Counted from the stretch's first letter, positions 52,592 to 60,629 are shown. The stretch is 64,000 bases of DNA from Candidatus Margulisiibacteriota bacterium (GCA_041661965.1 JBAZTH010000002.1:124001-188000); one strand, 5' to 3'. A program made the numbers and translations. The notes: generated by a model not told the origin, from the letters alone.

Positions 52592-52607
52592 TGGCAATAT
52601 AGTTGCT
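52592..52607 (+). promoter_or_regulatory. sigma-54 (-24/-12) promoter
   Basis: TGGCA-N6-TTGCT, with GG at 52593-52594 and GC at 52605-52606, exactly the 10-bp GG-GC spacing of sigma-54 promoters. It lies 26 bases before the 116-aa gene and downstream of rpoN and its activator. Confidence 0.85.
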
Positions 52608-52631
52608 TAACTTAATGTGGAGGTGTTCAAT

Positions 52632-52982
52632 ATGAGTAACCTGGAAATGTTGGGATTACCGGAGAAAAAGCAGAACTGGAGCCCCGCTCGGGCCTTCCTC
52701 CCCTTGATCCTGGGACAAGAGACCGACCAGCTTGATAAAAAAGAGACTAAAAAGATCGAACTTTTTGAAAAAGGGTTGGAACAAAGTTTGAGTGCGGAAG
52801 ACACGATCGAATCGGCGATCACCAAGATCGTCAAAGTCGCCCTGGCCGCCGAATATGGCCCGTCATTGGCCGCCGCCAAAAGCGCCGAACCGATGATCCG
52901 GACCATCACGCAGGCGATCTTAAGCAACGCCCAGCTTCGCAAGCAGGCGCTGATGATCATCGATCGTTTTGCCCATGTATAA
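52632..52982 (+). CDS. small hypothetical protein, 116 aa, sigma-54 controlled
   Basis: No family recognised. Soluble and helical, without signal peptide. A GGAGG ribosome site sits at the predicted transcript start. The C-terminal half is Ala-rich (VALAAEYGPSLAAAKSAE). It overlaps the next gene by eight bases, so the two are co-expressed from the sigma-54 promoter. Confidence 0.75.
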   Translation: MSNLEMLGLPEKKQNWSPARAFLPLILGQETDQLDKKETKKIELFEKGLEQSLSAEDTIESAITKIVKVALAAEYGPSLAAAKSAEPMIRTITQAILSNAQLRKQALMIIDRFAHV

Positions 52983-54165
52983 CATCCTGGTCATTGACGA
53001 TGAGCTATCGATCAGGGAATCATTTTCCTTGATCCTGAAGGGAAAATACAACATTTTCCTGGCCGCTTCAGGCGAAGGGGCCCTCAAACTCGCCGCCGAT
53101 AACAAGATCGACCTCGCCTACCTCGATTTCCGGATGCCGGGAATCAACGGCCTGGAAACTCTCAAGCGCCTGAAACAGATCGATCCCTCGCTCGAAGTCA
53201 TCATGATCACTGCGGTCAACGATATGCAAAAAGCCGGCGAAGCGATCAAGCTTGGGGCAAACAATTACCTAATTAAGCCGTTTGACGTTGACGCCGTTCT
53301 TAAAATGACCGAACGGCTGCTACAGCGTAAAACCCTGATCAAAGAAGGGCTCGAAGTTCAAAAAGGGAACCAGCGACCGCTCCAATTAGTCGGCCAGAGT
53401 GAAAAGATCCTGACCGCCAACAAACAGATTGAAAAAGCGGCCGGAAGCACGGAACCGGTCTTGATCATCGGCGAAGCCGGGACCGAAAAAGAACCGGCCG
53501 CCAAGCTGATCCATCAGCAAAGCGCCCGGCAAAACTTCCCACTCTCCAGGATCAGCCTGACCCCGGAGATCGCGCCTAACCGCCTCCGGCAGCTCCTCCT
53601 TGGGGGTTCGTCCGGCTCCAACACGGTTGATCTGGAAAAAAAAGTCGGCCTGCTCGAAATTGCCAAGGACAGTTCGATCTTTATCAATAATTATGAGTTT
53701 TATCCGGCCGGGACCCCGCTGGGGAACGCCAGACTGATCGCCGCCAGCACTAAGCCGCTCAACAATTTCAAGGGGATCGTTATCAACCTGCCGCCGCTCC
53801 GGGAACGGCTGGCCGATATTCCCCTCCTGATCAATTACTATCTATCGCTCTTTAGCGGGCGTTACGGCCGGGAGATCCGGTCAGTCAGCCCGGAAGTCGA
53901 AGACCTGCTGACCAAATCCCAATGGCCCGGTAACACCAAAGAGCTGGAGCTGGTAATTGAACGGTTTTTTCTTTCCGGTGAGGCGGTCTCGCCGACGTAT
54001 CTCGCTTTCGAGTATACGCTCGGCGGGACCGAAACCTTAGGCCGGGCTTATCTGGAATCGCTGGAAAAAGAATATCTGCGGCGAGTTTACGAGGAAGCGG
54101 GGAACGCGGAGCAGGCCGCGGCCGCGCTGAAAGTCCCGGTCGAAATGCTGGCCGCGAAATTATAA
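52975..54165 (+). CDS. degenerate NtrC-type response regulator (inactive AAA+)
   Basis: Receiver domain intact with Asp51 (YLDFRMPG). The AAA+ module has lost its catalytic motifs: Walker A reads GEAGTEKEPAAK instead of GESGTGKELVAR, the GAFTGA loop is missing (GGSSGSNTVDLEKK in its place), and Walker B reads IFINNYEF, lacking the Asp-Glu pair. The structural LPPLRERLADIPLL and QWPGNTKELE are kept. It should neither hydrolyse ATP nor contact sigma-54, and may modulate its intact paralogue at 51171, for example by mixed oligomers. Start at ATG 52975; an in-frame TTG lies two codons upstream. Confidence 0.88.
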   Translation: MYNILVIDDELSIRESFSLILKGKYNIFLAASGEGALKLAADNKIDLAYLDFRMPGINGLETLKRLKQIDPSLEVIMITAVNDMQKAGEAIKLGANNYLIKPFDVDAVLKMTERLLQRKTLIKEGLEVQKGNQRPLQLVGQSEKILTANKQIEKAAGSTEPVLIIGEAGTEKEPAAKLIHQQSARQNFPLSRISLTPEIAPNRLRQLLLGGSSGSNTVDLEKKVGLLEIAKDSSIFINNYEFYPAGTPLGNARLIAASTKPLNNFKGIVINLPPLRERLADIPLLINYYLSLFSGRYGREIRSVSPEVEDLLTKSQWPGNTKELELVIERFFLSGEAVSPTYLAFEYTLGGTETLGRAYLESLEKEYLRRVYEEAGNAEQAAAALKVPVEMLAAKL

Positions 54166-54172
54166 AAGAAAC

Positions 54173-54217
54173 TGCCCGGAGCCGGACCTGCCTGCCGGCA
54201 GGCAGGATCGAACCGGC
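54173..54217 (-). repeat. tRNA-Leu-like 3' fragment interrupted by a 20-bp palindrome
   Basis: tgcccggagccgga (54173-54186) and atcgaaccggc (54207-54217) match the acceptor and T-arm of the intact tRNA-Leu at 54909, but are separated by the perfect palindrome CCTGCCTGCCGGCAGGCAGG (54187-54206). The bases further upstream do not match the tRNA-Leu anticodon region. Confidence 0.7.
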
Positions 54218-54241
54218 TTCCCAACCGTAGCCGCTCAACCA

Positions 54242-54874
54242 TCAGCCTAATAATTCGTAATAAGATCGATTAATATAATAATCCCAAAAGGCGAATCCAA
54301 CACTAACAAGCAAAAACAAGACAGAGAAAGTTAGTCTTAAATCTGGTTCATTTATCAAAAAAGTAACCAAAAACACAATTAGCAATAGCAAGAAAAAACA
54401 TATATCACTTATTAAATATTGTTTTTTCGCTCTATCTTGTTTATTTTTCCCAAAAATATTAATTTCTTTAGAATAAAAATGATCGTATGCTACCCAAAGC
54501 AAATCAACTAATAGCATCATTATGAACCAAAAAACAAACCATCTTATGCGCCCAATATTTGAAGCAATTACTATTAAGCATATCCCATTGACAACGTAAA
54601 AATGCAAATCAGCTATTAGGGGATTAAAATACTCGGATTTCCCCTTTTTAATATTCTCATATATTGAACCCATAAATCCAAAAGAAAATCTTATTAATGT
54701 TAATAAAAATCCAATATAGAGAAAAACGTATGAAAGAAAATCAATAACATTCCCAGTCCAGTAACCAACAATTGGCTCAATTCCTTTGCCAATGGCCAAG
54801 CCAGCAAGAATAAAATAAAGCCATTTAGATGCTTCTTTTATTGAACCACACCTATCACTCTTTGATGATTTCAT
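54242..54874 (-). CDS. hypothetical membrane protein, 210 aa, in AT-rich cassette
   Basis: No family recognised. About six hydrophobic helices (for example WLYFILAGLAIGKG, VFLYIGFLLTLIRF, FVFWFIMMLLVDLLW, ICFFLLLLIVFLVTF, LTFSVLFLLVSVGF). Codons are strongly A/T-ending, unlike surrounding genes, which indicates recent acquisition. It is flanked by tRNA-Leu-derived repeats on both sides. Confidence 0.7.
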   Translation of the reverse strand: MKSSKSDRCGSIKEASKWLYFILAGLAIGKGIEPIVGYWTGNVIDFLSYVFLYIGFLLTLIRFSFGFMGSIYENIKKGKSEYFNPLIADLHFYVVNGICLIVIASNIGRIRWFVFWFIMMLLVDLLWVAYDHFYSKEINIFGKNKQDRAKKQYLISDICFFLLLLIVFLVTFLINEPDLRLTFSVLFLLVSVGFAFWDYYINRSYYELLG

Positions 54875-54908
54875 AATTTTTATTAAGAATTTTAACTCGA
54901 GAAGAAAC

Positions 54909-54994
54909 TGCCCGGAGCCGGAATCGAACCGGCATGGCTTATGCAGCCGAGGAATTTTAAGTCCCTTGCGTCTACCAATTCCGCCATCCGGGCA
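54909..54994 (-). tRNA. tRNA-Leu (TAA anticodon)
   Basis: An 86-nt class II tRNA: 5' TGCCCGGATGGCGGAATTGG, anticodon loop CTTAAAA, long variable arm, GGTTCGATTCC T-loop, acceptor ...CCGGGCA. No encoded CCA. It is the parent of the broken copies around it. Confidence 0.95.
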
Positions 54995-55005
54995 ATCTAT
55001 TTCTC

Positions 55006-55449
55006 TTACTTCTCGCTTCTTGTTATCAATTCAATTCGAATACCATCTAAGTCTAAATCATTTTTCTTGATAAATAAATCATGTCTCATGCCTAAAATTG
55101 TTCTCAAATAGTTTTCATTTGTTGGATTTTCAATAAATATCTTAACCAACATGACCACTTCTTTGGAAGCATACAACATCATTTCGTGGTATTCCATTTT
55201 TAAAAATTCAAGGATATCTTGGGCATTATCAATATCAGGGTGCCTGCTCGAAAGATACTTTATATTTTTAGGCTCAAAGAAGGCATCCATAAACAAAAGG
55301 CATGATTTATATCTTTTTTCTTTCTGCTCTAATATTTTAAATTCTCGTTCTTTATTTTTATCTAGCAGATAGGTAATATATCCGCCAACAATACCCCCAA
55401 TACCTAGGAGCGTTAGAGTAGACATCACTATTTGACTTGGATCATCCAT
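55006..55449 (-). CDS. hypothetical membrane-anchored protein, 147 aa, in AT-rich cassette
   Basis: No family recognised. One N-terminal hydrophobic helix (about residues 8-28, VMSTLTLLGIGGIVGGYITYLL), then a charged coiled-coil start (DKNKEREFKILEQKEKRYK) and a helical soluble domain. AT-rich codon use like the neighbouring cassette gene. It lies between the intact tRNA-Leu and the first broken copy. Confidence 0.65.
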   Translation of the reverse strand: MDDPSQIVMSTLTLLGIGGIVGGYITYLLDKNKEREFKILEQKEKRYKSCLLFMDAFFEPKNIKYLSSRHPDIDNAQDILEFLKMEYHEMMLYASKEVVMLVKIFIENPTNENYLRTILGMRHDLFIKKNDLDLDGIRIELITRSEK

Positions 55450-55540
55450 AATTACTACCTTTTACTTTGGTTGGTTGTTTTTCGCCATTTCTCATTACTT
55501 ATTAAATTTTCCGAGAATGAGACTAGGCTTAGCCTATAGG

Positions 55541-55593
55541 TCCCTTGCGCCTGCCTGCCGGCAGGCAGGTCTACCAATTCCGCCATCCGGGCA
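55541..55593 (-). repeat. tRNA-Leu 5' fragment with palindrome in the D-loop
   Basis: The first 24 bases of tRNA-Leu (to GGTAGA, 55570-55593) are followed by the palindrome CCTGCCTGCCGGCAGGCAGG (55550-55569), after which the tRNA resumes with CGCAAGGGA (55541-55549) and then stops matching. Confidence 0.75.
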
Positions 55594-55646
55594 TCAATCA
55601 ATCAAACCAAAACCAATTCCGCTTTACCTAATCTTCCGATAGGCAA

Positions 55647-55673
55647 GCCCGCCGGAAGGCGGGCATCCGGGCA
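55647..55673 (-). repeat. tRNA-Leu acceptor remnant with GCCCGCC palindrome
   Basis: TGCCCGGAT (55665-55673), the first nine tRNA-Leu bases, is followed directly by the hairpin GCCCGCCTTCCGGCGGGC (55647-55664). It lies just downstream of the GIY-YIG stop. Confidence 0.55.
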
Positions 55674-55677
55674 TGGG

Positions 55678-55920
55678 TTACTTAAGAAGTAGCTTTCGAA
55701 TTATTTCTCTGCCAAAGCCACTTTTTAAGTACTTCTCCCGCTTTCTCGCTTCCTCACGGGTCGCAAACAATTCACTATGGATCAGCTCCAGCGGAATACG
55801 GTTTCTGGTCGCCTTTTCATAACCGGAATTGTGGCGAGCCATTCTTTTCTTTAAATCGGCTGTCATTCCGATGTAAAGATTGTTATCCTTCAAACTTTTT
55901 AGCACGTAAACACTATACAT
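55678..55920 (-). CDS. GIY-YIG nuclease superfamily protein
   Basis: An 80-residue single-domain GIY-YIG protein: YSVYVLKS gives the GIY-like strand and LYIGMTADLKKRMARHN the YIG part with the conserved Arg, followed by the catalytic-type Glu region (ARKREKYLKSGFGREIIRKLL). I start at ATG 55920; a longer frame runs back through the tRNA-Leu fragment but that part is tRNA-derived. Small stand-alone GIY-YIG genes are often mobile, and this one sits directly beside broken tRNA copies. Confidence 0.88.
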   Translation of the reverse strand: MYSVYVLKSLKDNNLYIGMTADLKKRMARHNSGYEKATRNRIPLELIHSELFATREEARKREKYLKSGFGREIIRKLLLK

Positions 55921-55940
55921 TCTGTCCCCCACCCCACGTA

Positions 55941-56005
55941 AGTCCCTTGCGCCTGTCCCGATCGCGAAAAGCGCATCGGGATCTACCAATTCCGCCATCC
56001 GGGCA
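55941..56005 (-). repeat. tRNA-Leu 5' fragment with a different hairpin in the D-loop
   Basis: The first 24 tRNA-Leu bases (55982-56005) are followed by a 30-bp insert (55952-55981) with the hairpin TCCCGAT...ATCGGGA, then CGCAAGGGACT resumes (55941-55951). The junction is identical to that of the copy at 55541-55593, but the inserted palindrome is different. Confidence 0.75.
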
Positions 56006-56015
56006 AAAACGAGGA

Positions 56016-56420
56016 CTACTTCAACTTTTTCTTCTTCCCCACTTGCTTATACTCGAGATTGCGTTTCCAATCCAGCTGTTTTTCATCGCTCTGTTTTAAA
56101 AACATGGTGAGCTTGTCTTCAAAATTTCCAGGCTGCGGATTGTATTCTTCTCTCGGTTTTTTCGGCTTGGGGGGGGTCCAAACAGTTTTTCCGACCTGTT
56201 TGATCGACAGATCATATTTCCCTTCTTTATTGACCCCAAGGACCTTGACCTTGAGGACGTCGCCGATCCGGATATGTTTGCTGATATCAGTCACATATGA
56301 ATCGGAAACCTGGGAAATATGGACCAGTCCGACTAGTTTTTCCGGTAGTTCCATAAAAGCTCCGAAATTGGTTATCCCGGTAACTTTTCCTTCAACTTCC
56401 AAACCTGTCTCTAACGGCAA
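56016..56420 (-). CDS. S1 RNA-binding domain protein
   Basis: A single S1 OB-fold at about residues 1-75 (GLEVEGKVTGITNFGAFMEL, GLVHISQVSDSYV, IGDVLKVKVLGVNKEGKYDLSIKQ), followed by a basic tail ending KQVGKKKKLK. Similar in layout to small S1 proteins such as YugI/general stress protein 13, which associate with ribosomes. It follows the FtsB-like gene with a short gap. Confidence 0.9.
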   Translation of the reverse strand: MPLETGLEVEGKVTGITNFGAFMELPEKLVGLVHISQVSDSYVTDISKHIRIGDVLKVKVLGVNKEGKYDLSIKQVGKTVWTPPKPKKPREEYNPQPGNFEDKLTMFLKQSDEKQLDWKRNLEYKQVGKKKKLK

Positions 56421-56441
56421 AAATTATTCACCCCCCGACAA

Positions 56442-56708
56442 TCATTTTTCCAAAACAACTTTATAGGCGGTCTCGCCTTTTTTTATCAAGCCCAGCTTGG
56501 TCCGGGCGATCTCTTCGACCAGATCGTTCCCCTTTAGCCTGGCCAGCCGTTCGCGCAGTTCCAGCGACCGGTTTTCTTCAAAAGCAACCCGTCGCCCGAC
56601 CGCTTCCTGATCGCGGACCAGATCGCGATAATTAATTATATCCTGACGAATAAGAAAAATAAAGTAAATAATGGCTAAAACTGCAATTATCAGTCCTGCC
56701 CGCTTCAT
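56442..56708 (-). CDS. FtsB/DivIC-family septum formation protein
   Basis: I start at ATG 56708 (MKRAGLIIAVLAIIYFIF), which overlaps the pilD stop by four bases, giving 88 residues. One N-terminal membrane helix, a coiled coil (residues about 28-60) and a conserved-type C-terminus (EEIARTKLGLIKKGETAYKVV) match FtsB/DivIC, a divisome component. Coupling with prepilin peptidase is unusual but may be incidental. Confidence 0.85.
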   Translation of the reverse strand: MKRAGLIIAVLAIIYFIFLIRQDIINYRDLVRDQEAVGRRVAFEENRSLELRERLARLKGNDLVEEIARTKLGLIKKGETAYKVVLEK

Positions 56709-57490
56709 ATCTGCCAGAACGCTCCAATGTACCAAAGAATGATCGTCTGGCCGCACAATAAAGAAACCAAGCCGCCAAAAGCCAGCGCCGGACCAAAGGG
56801 AATATAGTTGTCCATTTTGACCTTATTACCCATCAGCATGATCCCCGCCACGATCGCCGCGCTAAGGTAAGCGACAAATAGAGCGACAATTAACCCGGCA
56901 ACGCCAAGATAGACCCCCATAAAAGCGGCCAAATAAAAATCCCCCTCGCCGATAACCTCTTTTTTGAACCAGAGGCCCCCTAATTTAGCGACTGAAAAAA
57001 AGAAACCCAAACCAAGCAAGCCGCCAAGCAGGGGGTCAAAGAGCGGGGTCAGCGATCCGGCGGCGCCGGCCTTAACCACGGCAAAAACCAAGCCGAAAAA
57101 GATCCCGCCGAAGCTGACCACGTCCGGCATCAGCATATGCTCCAGGTCAATAAACAAGATAACGAGAAGGCCCAGCACGAAGATCAGGTAAAAAATATAA
57201 TGCAGGAGATTGCCGCCGGTAAAATTCCAGATCGAGACAAAAAGTAAAGCGGTCATCAGCTCGACGATCGGATAGCGAACGGAGATCGGCGCCCGGCAGC
57301 CGGCACATTTTCCCCGCAGGAAAAGAAAACTGATGACCGGGACCAATTCCACCGGCGTCAAAACTTTGCCGCAAGCCGGGCAATGCGAAGCCGGCCAAAC
57401 AACGGATTCATTGCGGGGTAAGCGGTAGATGCAAACGTTTAAGAAACTTCCAACAACCGCGCCGATGATTAATAGAAATAAAATTAACAT
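56705..57490 (-). CDS. pilD: prepilin peptidase / N-methyltransferase
   Basis: Membrane aspartic protease that cleaves and methylates type IV prepilins such as the one at 1-64. The N-terminal domain carries two CxxC pairs (CPACGKVL, CAGCRAPIS), needed for the methyltransferase-type form. The catalytic Asp residues are in DLEHMLMPD and in GEGDFY (GxGD motif). About seven membrane helices over 261 residues. Divergent from pilT. Confidence 0.95.
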   Translation of the reverse strand: MLILFLLIIGAVVGSFLNVCIYRLPRNESVVWPASHCPACGKVLTPVELVPVISFLFLRGKCAGCRAPISVRYPIVELMTALLFVSIWNFTGGNLLHYIFYLIFVLGLLVILFIDLEHMLMPDVVSFGGIFFGLVFAVVKAGAAGSLTPLFDPLLGGLLGLGFFFSVAKLGGLWFKKEVIGEGDFYLAAFMGVYLGVAGLIVALFVAYLSAAIVAGIMLMGNKVKMDNYIPFGPALAFGGLVSLLCGQTIILWYIGAFWQI

Positions 57491-57494
57491 GACC

Positions 57495-57523
57495 TTGACA
57501 TTAAGTGGGGTCGATTATATAGT
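57495..57523 (+). promoter_or_regulatory. sigma-70 promoter of pilT
   Basis: TTGACA (57495-57500), 17 bp, TATAGT (57518-57523), a near-consensus promoter starting five bases from the pilD start codon. Confidence 0.8.
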
Positions 57524-57557
57524 ATCCACAAGTCAAAGTCAAACAAAGGAGCCTGCA

Positions 57558-58616
57558 GTGGATATCAATAGTTTTTTGCTTCAGCTCAACGAGAACAAAG
57601 CCTCCGACCTCCTCCTGGCAACCAAAAACTACCCAGTCCTGCGCATCAATAACGATCTGGTGAAGATCGGCGACAAGCTCCTGACCAATGAAGAGGTCGA
57701 CTCCCTGATCAAGCCCATCATCCGCAAGGAAGAAATGGAACGTTTTGCCAGGGAAAAAGAACTCGACACCTCCTATGAAGACGCTCACAGCCGTTATAGG
57801 ATCAACCTCCACTATCAAATGGGGGGAATCGGCGCCACGATCCGCCGCATTCCAAAAGAAATCCCATCTTTGGATAGCCTAAGATTGCCGCAGATCGTCA
57901 AAACTTTTACCCAGCTGGAACGAGGAATGGTGATCGTGACCGGTCCGACCGGCTGCGGCAAATCGACCACCCAGGCCTCCATGATCGACCTGATCAACGG
58001 CTCCCGCCCCTGCCACATCGTCACCATTGAAGACCCGATCGAATTCGTCCATTCCCCCAAACTTTCGGTCATTGAACAGCGCGAGGTCGGCCTCGATACC
58101 AACTCGTTCGGTGAAGCGCTCAAACGGGTCCTCCGTCAAATCCCGGACGTCATCTTAGTCGGCGAAATGCGCGACCTGGAATCGGTCCAGATGGCGATCA
58201 CCGCCGCGGAAACCGGCCACTTGGTCATTTCCACCCTGCATACGCAAGACGCCGTTCAGAGCATCGATCGTATCATCGACGTTTTCCCTCCTCACCAGCA
58301 AGCCCAGGTCAGGACCCAGCTCTCCTTGACCCTGCAGGGGATCATTTCCCAGCAGTTGATCCCCCGCCTCGACAAAAAAGGCTTGGTCGGCGCCTTCGAG
58401 ATCTTAAAAGTCACTCCCGGGATCCGAAACATTATCAGAAAAGGGGCCACCCAGGATATCTATTCAATGATGGAGATCGGGGTCCAACAGGGGATGCAAA
58501 CGATGGATTCATCACTCTACGCCCTGATGAAAGCCAACCAGATCACCATGGAACAGACCCTGGCTTACGCCATCAACCGGGAACGAATGGAAAAACTGCT
58601 CAGTGTCCTTACCTAA
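57558..58616 (+). CDS. pilT: type IV pilus retraction ATPase, PilT family
   Basis: Hexameric ATPase powering pilus retraction. Walker A GPTGCGKSTT (near residue 127), Asp box with IEDPIEFVH, Walker B ILVGEMRD and His box AETGHLVISTLHT are intact. I start at the GTG at 57558, behind AGGAG, giving 352 residues, the usual PilT size; upstream in-frame ATGs would place the start inside the promoter. Together with pilC, pilin and pilD it shows a retractile pilus system. Confidence 0.93.
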   Translation: MDINSFLLQLNENKASDLLLATKNYPVLRINNDLVKIGDKLLTNEEVDSLIKPIIRKEEMERFAREKELDTSYEDAHSRYRINLHYQMGGIGATIRRIPKEIPSLDSLRLPQIVKTFTQLERGMVIVTGPTGCGKSTTQASMIDLINGSRPCHIVTIEDPIEFVHSPKLSVIEQREVGLDTNSFGEALKRVLRQIPDVILVGEMRDLESVQMAITAAETGHLVISTLHTQDAVQSIDRIIDVFPPHQQAQVRTQLSLTLQGIISQQLIPRLDKKGLVGAFEILKVTPGIRNIIRKGATQDIYSMMEIGVQQGMQTMDSSLYALMKANQITMEQTLAYAINRERMEKLLSVLT

Positions 58617-59451
58617 TTTCCTCATTAAAAGGACGCCGAAGCTCAAGCATATCCGGGAAATCCGCGCGCAACTAGCGGACCACACTCTCCATACCGTCTG
58701 CGAATCGGCCTCCTGTCCGAACATCGGTGAATGCTTCTCCCAAGGGACCTGCACTTTCATGATCATGGGGGGGATCTGCAGCCGGAGCTGCGCTTTTTGC
58801 GGGATCGGGCACGGCGAGCCGGTCCCGCTCGATCCGAACGAACCGAGCAAGGTCGCGGCGGCGGCTAAAAAACTGAACCTTGATTACGTCGTGATAACCT
58901 CGGTGACCCGGGACGATCTCCCCGACGGCGGCGCGGCCCATTTTGCCGAAACTATCCTGGCGGTCAAAGCCGATCTCCCCGACGCGCAGATCGAGGTCCT
59001 GATCCCTGATTTTCAGGGAGATGAAAAAGCACTCCACACGGTCCTCCTGGCCAATCCGACCGTTCTGAACCACAACGTCGAGACAATTCCCCGCCTTTAC
59101 CGCCGGATCAGACCGCAAGCGGTCTACCAGCGCTCGCTTAAATTACTTAAAACAGCCGCCGAGGGCGGTGTTTACACTAAGAGCGGTTTTATGGTAGGAT
59201 TAGGGGAGGAAAAGGGCGAGATTATTGGGATTTTGGCCGACCTGCGGCACGCCGGCTGCGACCTGATCACCATCGGGCAGTATCTCCCTCCTTCGCGGCG
59301 CCATCTTCCGGCCGAGCGTTACGTAACCCCGGAAGAATTTGATGAATACAAGGTTATCGGCGAACAGATGGGCTTTTTGAGAGTTGATTCAGGCCCATTT
59401 GTCCGAAGTTCTTATCACGCCAAGGAAGCCCTAAGGAGTCGTTTACAATGA
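58603..59451 (+). CDS. lipA: lipoyl synthase
   Basis: Radical SAM enzyme inserting two sulfurs into octanoyl groups. The auxiliary cluster motif CESASCPNIGEC and the radical SAM motif CSRSCAFC are both present, and the C-terminal RSSYHA carries the conserved serine. At 282 residues it is normal. It starts with a GTG inside the end of pilT (14-base overlap) and overlaps the aminotransferase by four bases. Confidence 0.96.
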   Translation: MSLPNFLIKRTPKLKHIREIRAQLADHTLHTVCESASCPNIGECFSQGTCTFMIMGGICSRSCAFCGIGHGEPVPLDPNEPSKVAAAAKKLNLDYVVITSVTRDDLPDGGAAHFAETILAVKADLPDAQIEVLIPDFQGDEKALHTVLLANPTVLNHNVETIPRLYRRIRPQAVYQRSLKLLKTAAEGGVYTKSGFMVGLGEEKGEIIGILADLRHAGCDLITIGQYLPPSRRHLPAERYVTPEEFDEYKVIGEQMGFLRVDSGPFVRSSYHAKEALRSRLQ

Positions 59452-60629
59452 AAAAACTTGAAGAAGCGCAAAGATTGCTAAAACTACCGATCTATGTTTT
59501 CGCCCAACTCGACAAAATAAAAGCGGAAAAAGCGGCCCAGGGAGTCGACCTGATCGACCTGGGAATGGGGAACCCCGATATCCCGCCGCCGCCGGAAGCG
59601 ATCGCCGCCCTGGTGGAATCGATGAAAAACCCGGAAAATCACCGCTATCCGTCGTTCGAAGGGGCGCCGGAGTTCAAAGAAGCGGTCGCTAACTGGTGCA
59701 AAAGACAGTACAACATCAACATCGACCCGGACCATGAGGTCGTGACTCTGATCGGCTCCAAAGAAGGGATCATCCACTTCACGCTGGCTTACGTTAATCC
59801 CGGCGATTTTACTCTGGTCCCGATGCCGGCCTACCCGGCCCATTTCCGCGGCACCATTCTGGCCGGAGGCGAGCCAATCTCCCTGCCGACGACCGAACAC
59901 AAAAACTTCCTCCCTGATCTCAAGAACGTCGTGCCGGGGATCGCCGACAAAGCCAAGATCATGTTCTTGAGTTTCCCGACCAACCCGACCGGAGCCTTAG
60001 CGCCGCGGGAATTTTTTGAAGAAGCGGTCGCTTTCTGCAAAAAGCACAACATCATTCTGGTCCATGATTTCGCTTACGCGGAGATCTACTTTGACGGCCA
60101 AAAACCGCTCTCGATCTTCTCCATCCCGGGAGCAAAAGATATCGCCATCGAATTCCACACCACTTCGAAAACCTTCGGCATGCCCGGCTGGCGCTGCGGT
60201 TTTGCCGTCGGGAACCGGAACCTGATCGAATCGCTTCGCAAGATCAAGACCAACCTTGATTATGGTTTATTCACCGCGGTCCAAAAAGCGGCGATCACCG
60301 CCTTCGAATTAAAGAACGGCTACATGGAAAACGTCCGGGCCACCTACCAGCGCCGGCGTGACATTTTGGTCGACGGCCTCAATGCCCTCGGCTGGAAGCT
60401 CAAAAAACCAAAAGGTTCGATGTACGTTTGGATCCCGGTCCCGCAAGGGTACGATTCGACCGAATTCGCCACGGACGTGATCAACAAGACCGGGATCGTC
60501 GTTTCGCCGGGGATCTCGTTCGGCGACATCGGCGAAGGTTACGTTCGGTCAGCGCTGGTCGTCCCCGAAGACCGGCTCTGCCAGGCGCTGGAACGGCTGG
60601 AAAAAGCAGGCATCAGGTATAATGGATAA
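59448..60629 (+). CDS. class I/II aminotransferase, LL-DAP aminotransferase/AlaC-like
   Basis: PLP-dependent aminotransferase of 393 residues. The PLP lysine is in TSKTFGMPGWRCGF, with NPTG (FPTNPTGALA) and the IDLGMGNPDIPPP start typical of the AspC/DapL/AlaC group. The wording resembles DapL-type LL-diaminopimelate aminotransferases, but substrate cannot be fixed by eye. Overlaps lipA by four bases (ATGA). Confidence 0.88.
   Translation: MKKLEEAQRLLKLPIYVFAQLDKIKAEKAAQGVDLIDLGMGNPDIPPPPEAIAALVESMKNPENHRYPSFEGAPEFKEAVANWCKRQYNINIDPDHEVVTLIGSKEGIIHFTLAYVNPGDFTLVPMPAYPAHFRGTILAGGEPISLPTTEHKNFLPDLKNVVPGIADKAKIMFLSFPTNPTGALAPREFFEEAVAFCKKHNIILVHDFAYAEIYFDGQKPLSIFSIPGAKDIAIEFHTTSKTFGMPGWRCGFAVGNRNLIESLRKIKTNLDYGLFTAVQKAAITAFELKNGYMENVRATYQRRRDILVDGLNALGWKLKKPKGSMYVWIPVPQGYDSTEFATDVINKTGIVVSPGISFGDIGEGYVRSALVVPEDRLCQALERLEKAGIRYNG

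Larger units (their letters stand above)
54173..56005. mobile_element. tRNA-Leu-associated island of AT-rich cassettes
   Basis: The region is bounded and subdivided by one intact tRNA-Leu and four partial copies, with orphan membrane genes of markedly AT-rich composition and a GIY-YIG gene between them. The shared word gaaactgcccggagccgga at 54168 and 54904 flanks the first cassette as a direct repeat. No integrase is present. This looks like repeated insertion at a tRNA gene. Confidence 0.6.

Noticed and set aside
54173..54217. Palindrome as intrinsic terminator of the degenerate NtrC gene
   Set aside because: No T-run follows the hairpin on the plus strand, and flanking bases are tRNA-derived.
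54187..55981. CRISPR array from repeated palindromes
   Set aside because: Repeats are different palindromes at irregular distances inside tRNA fragments, with no regular spacers or cas genes.
55921..55998. N-terminal extension of the GIY-YIG protein (MAELVDPDALF...)
   Set aside because: These codons come from the tRNA-Leu fragment and its palindrome; the GIY-YIG domain starts at the ATG at 55920.
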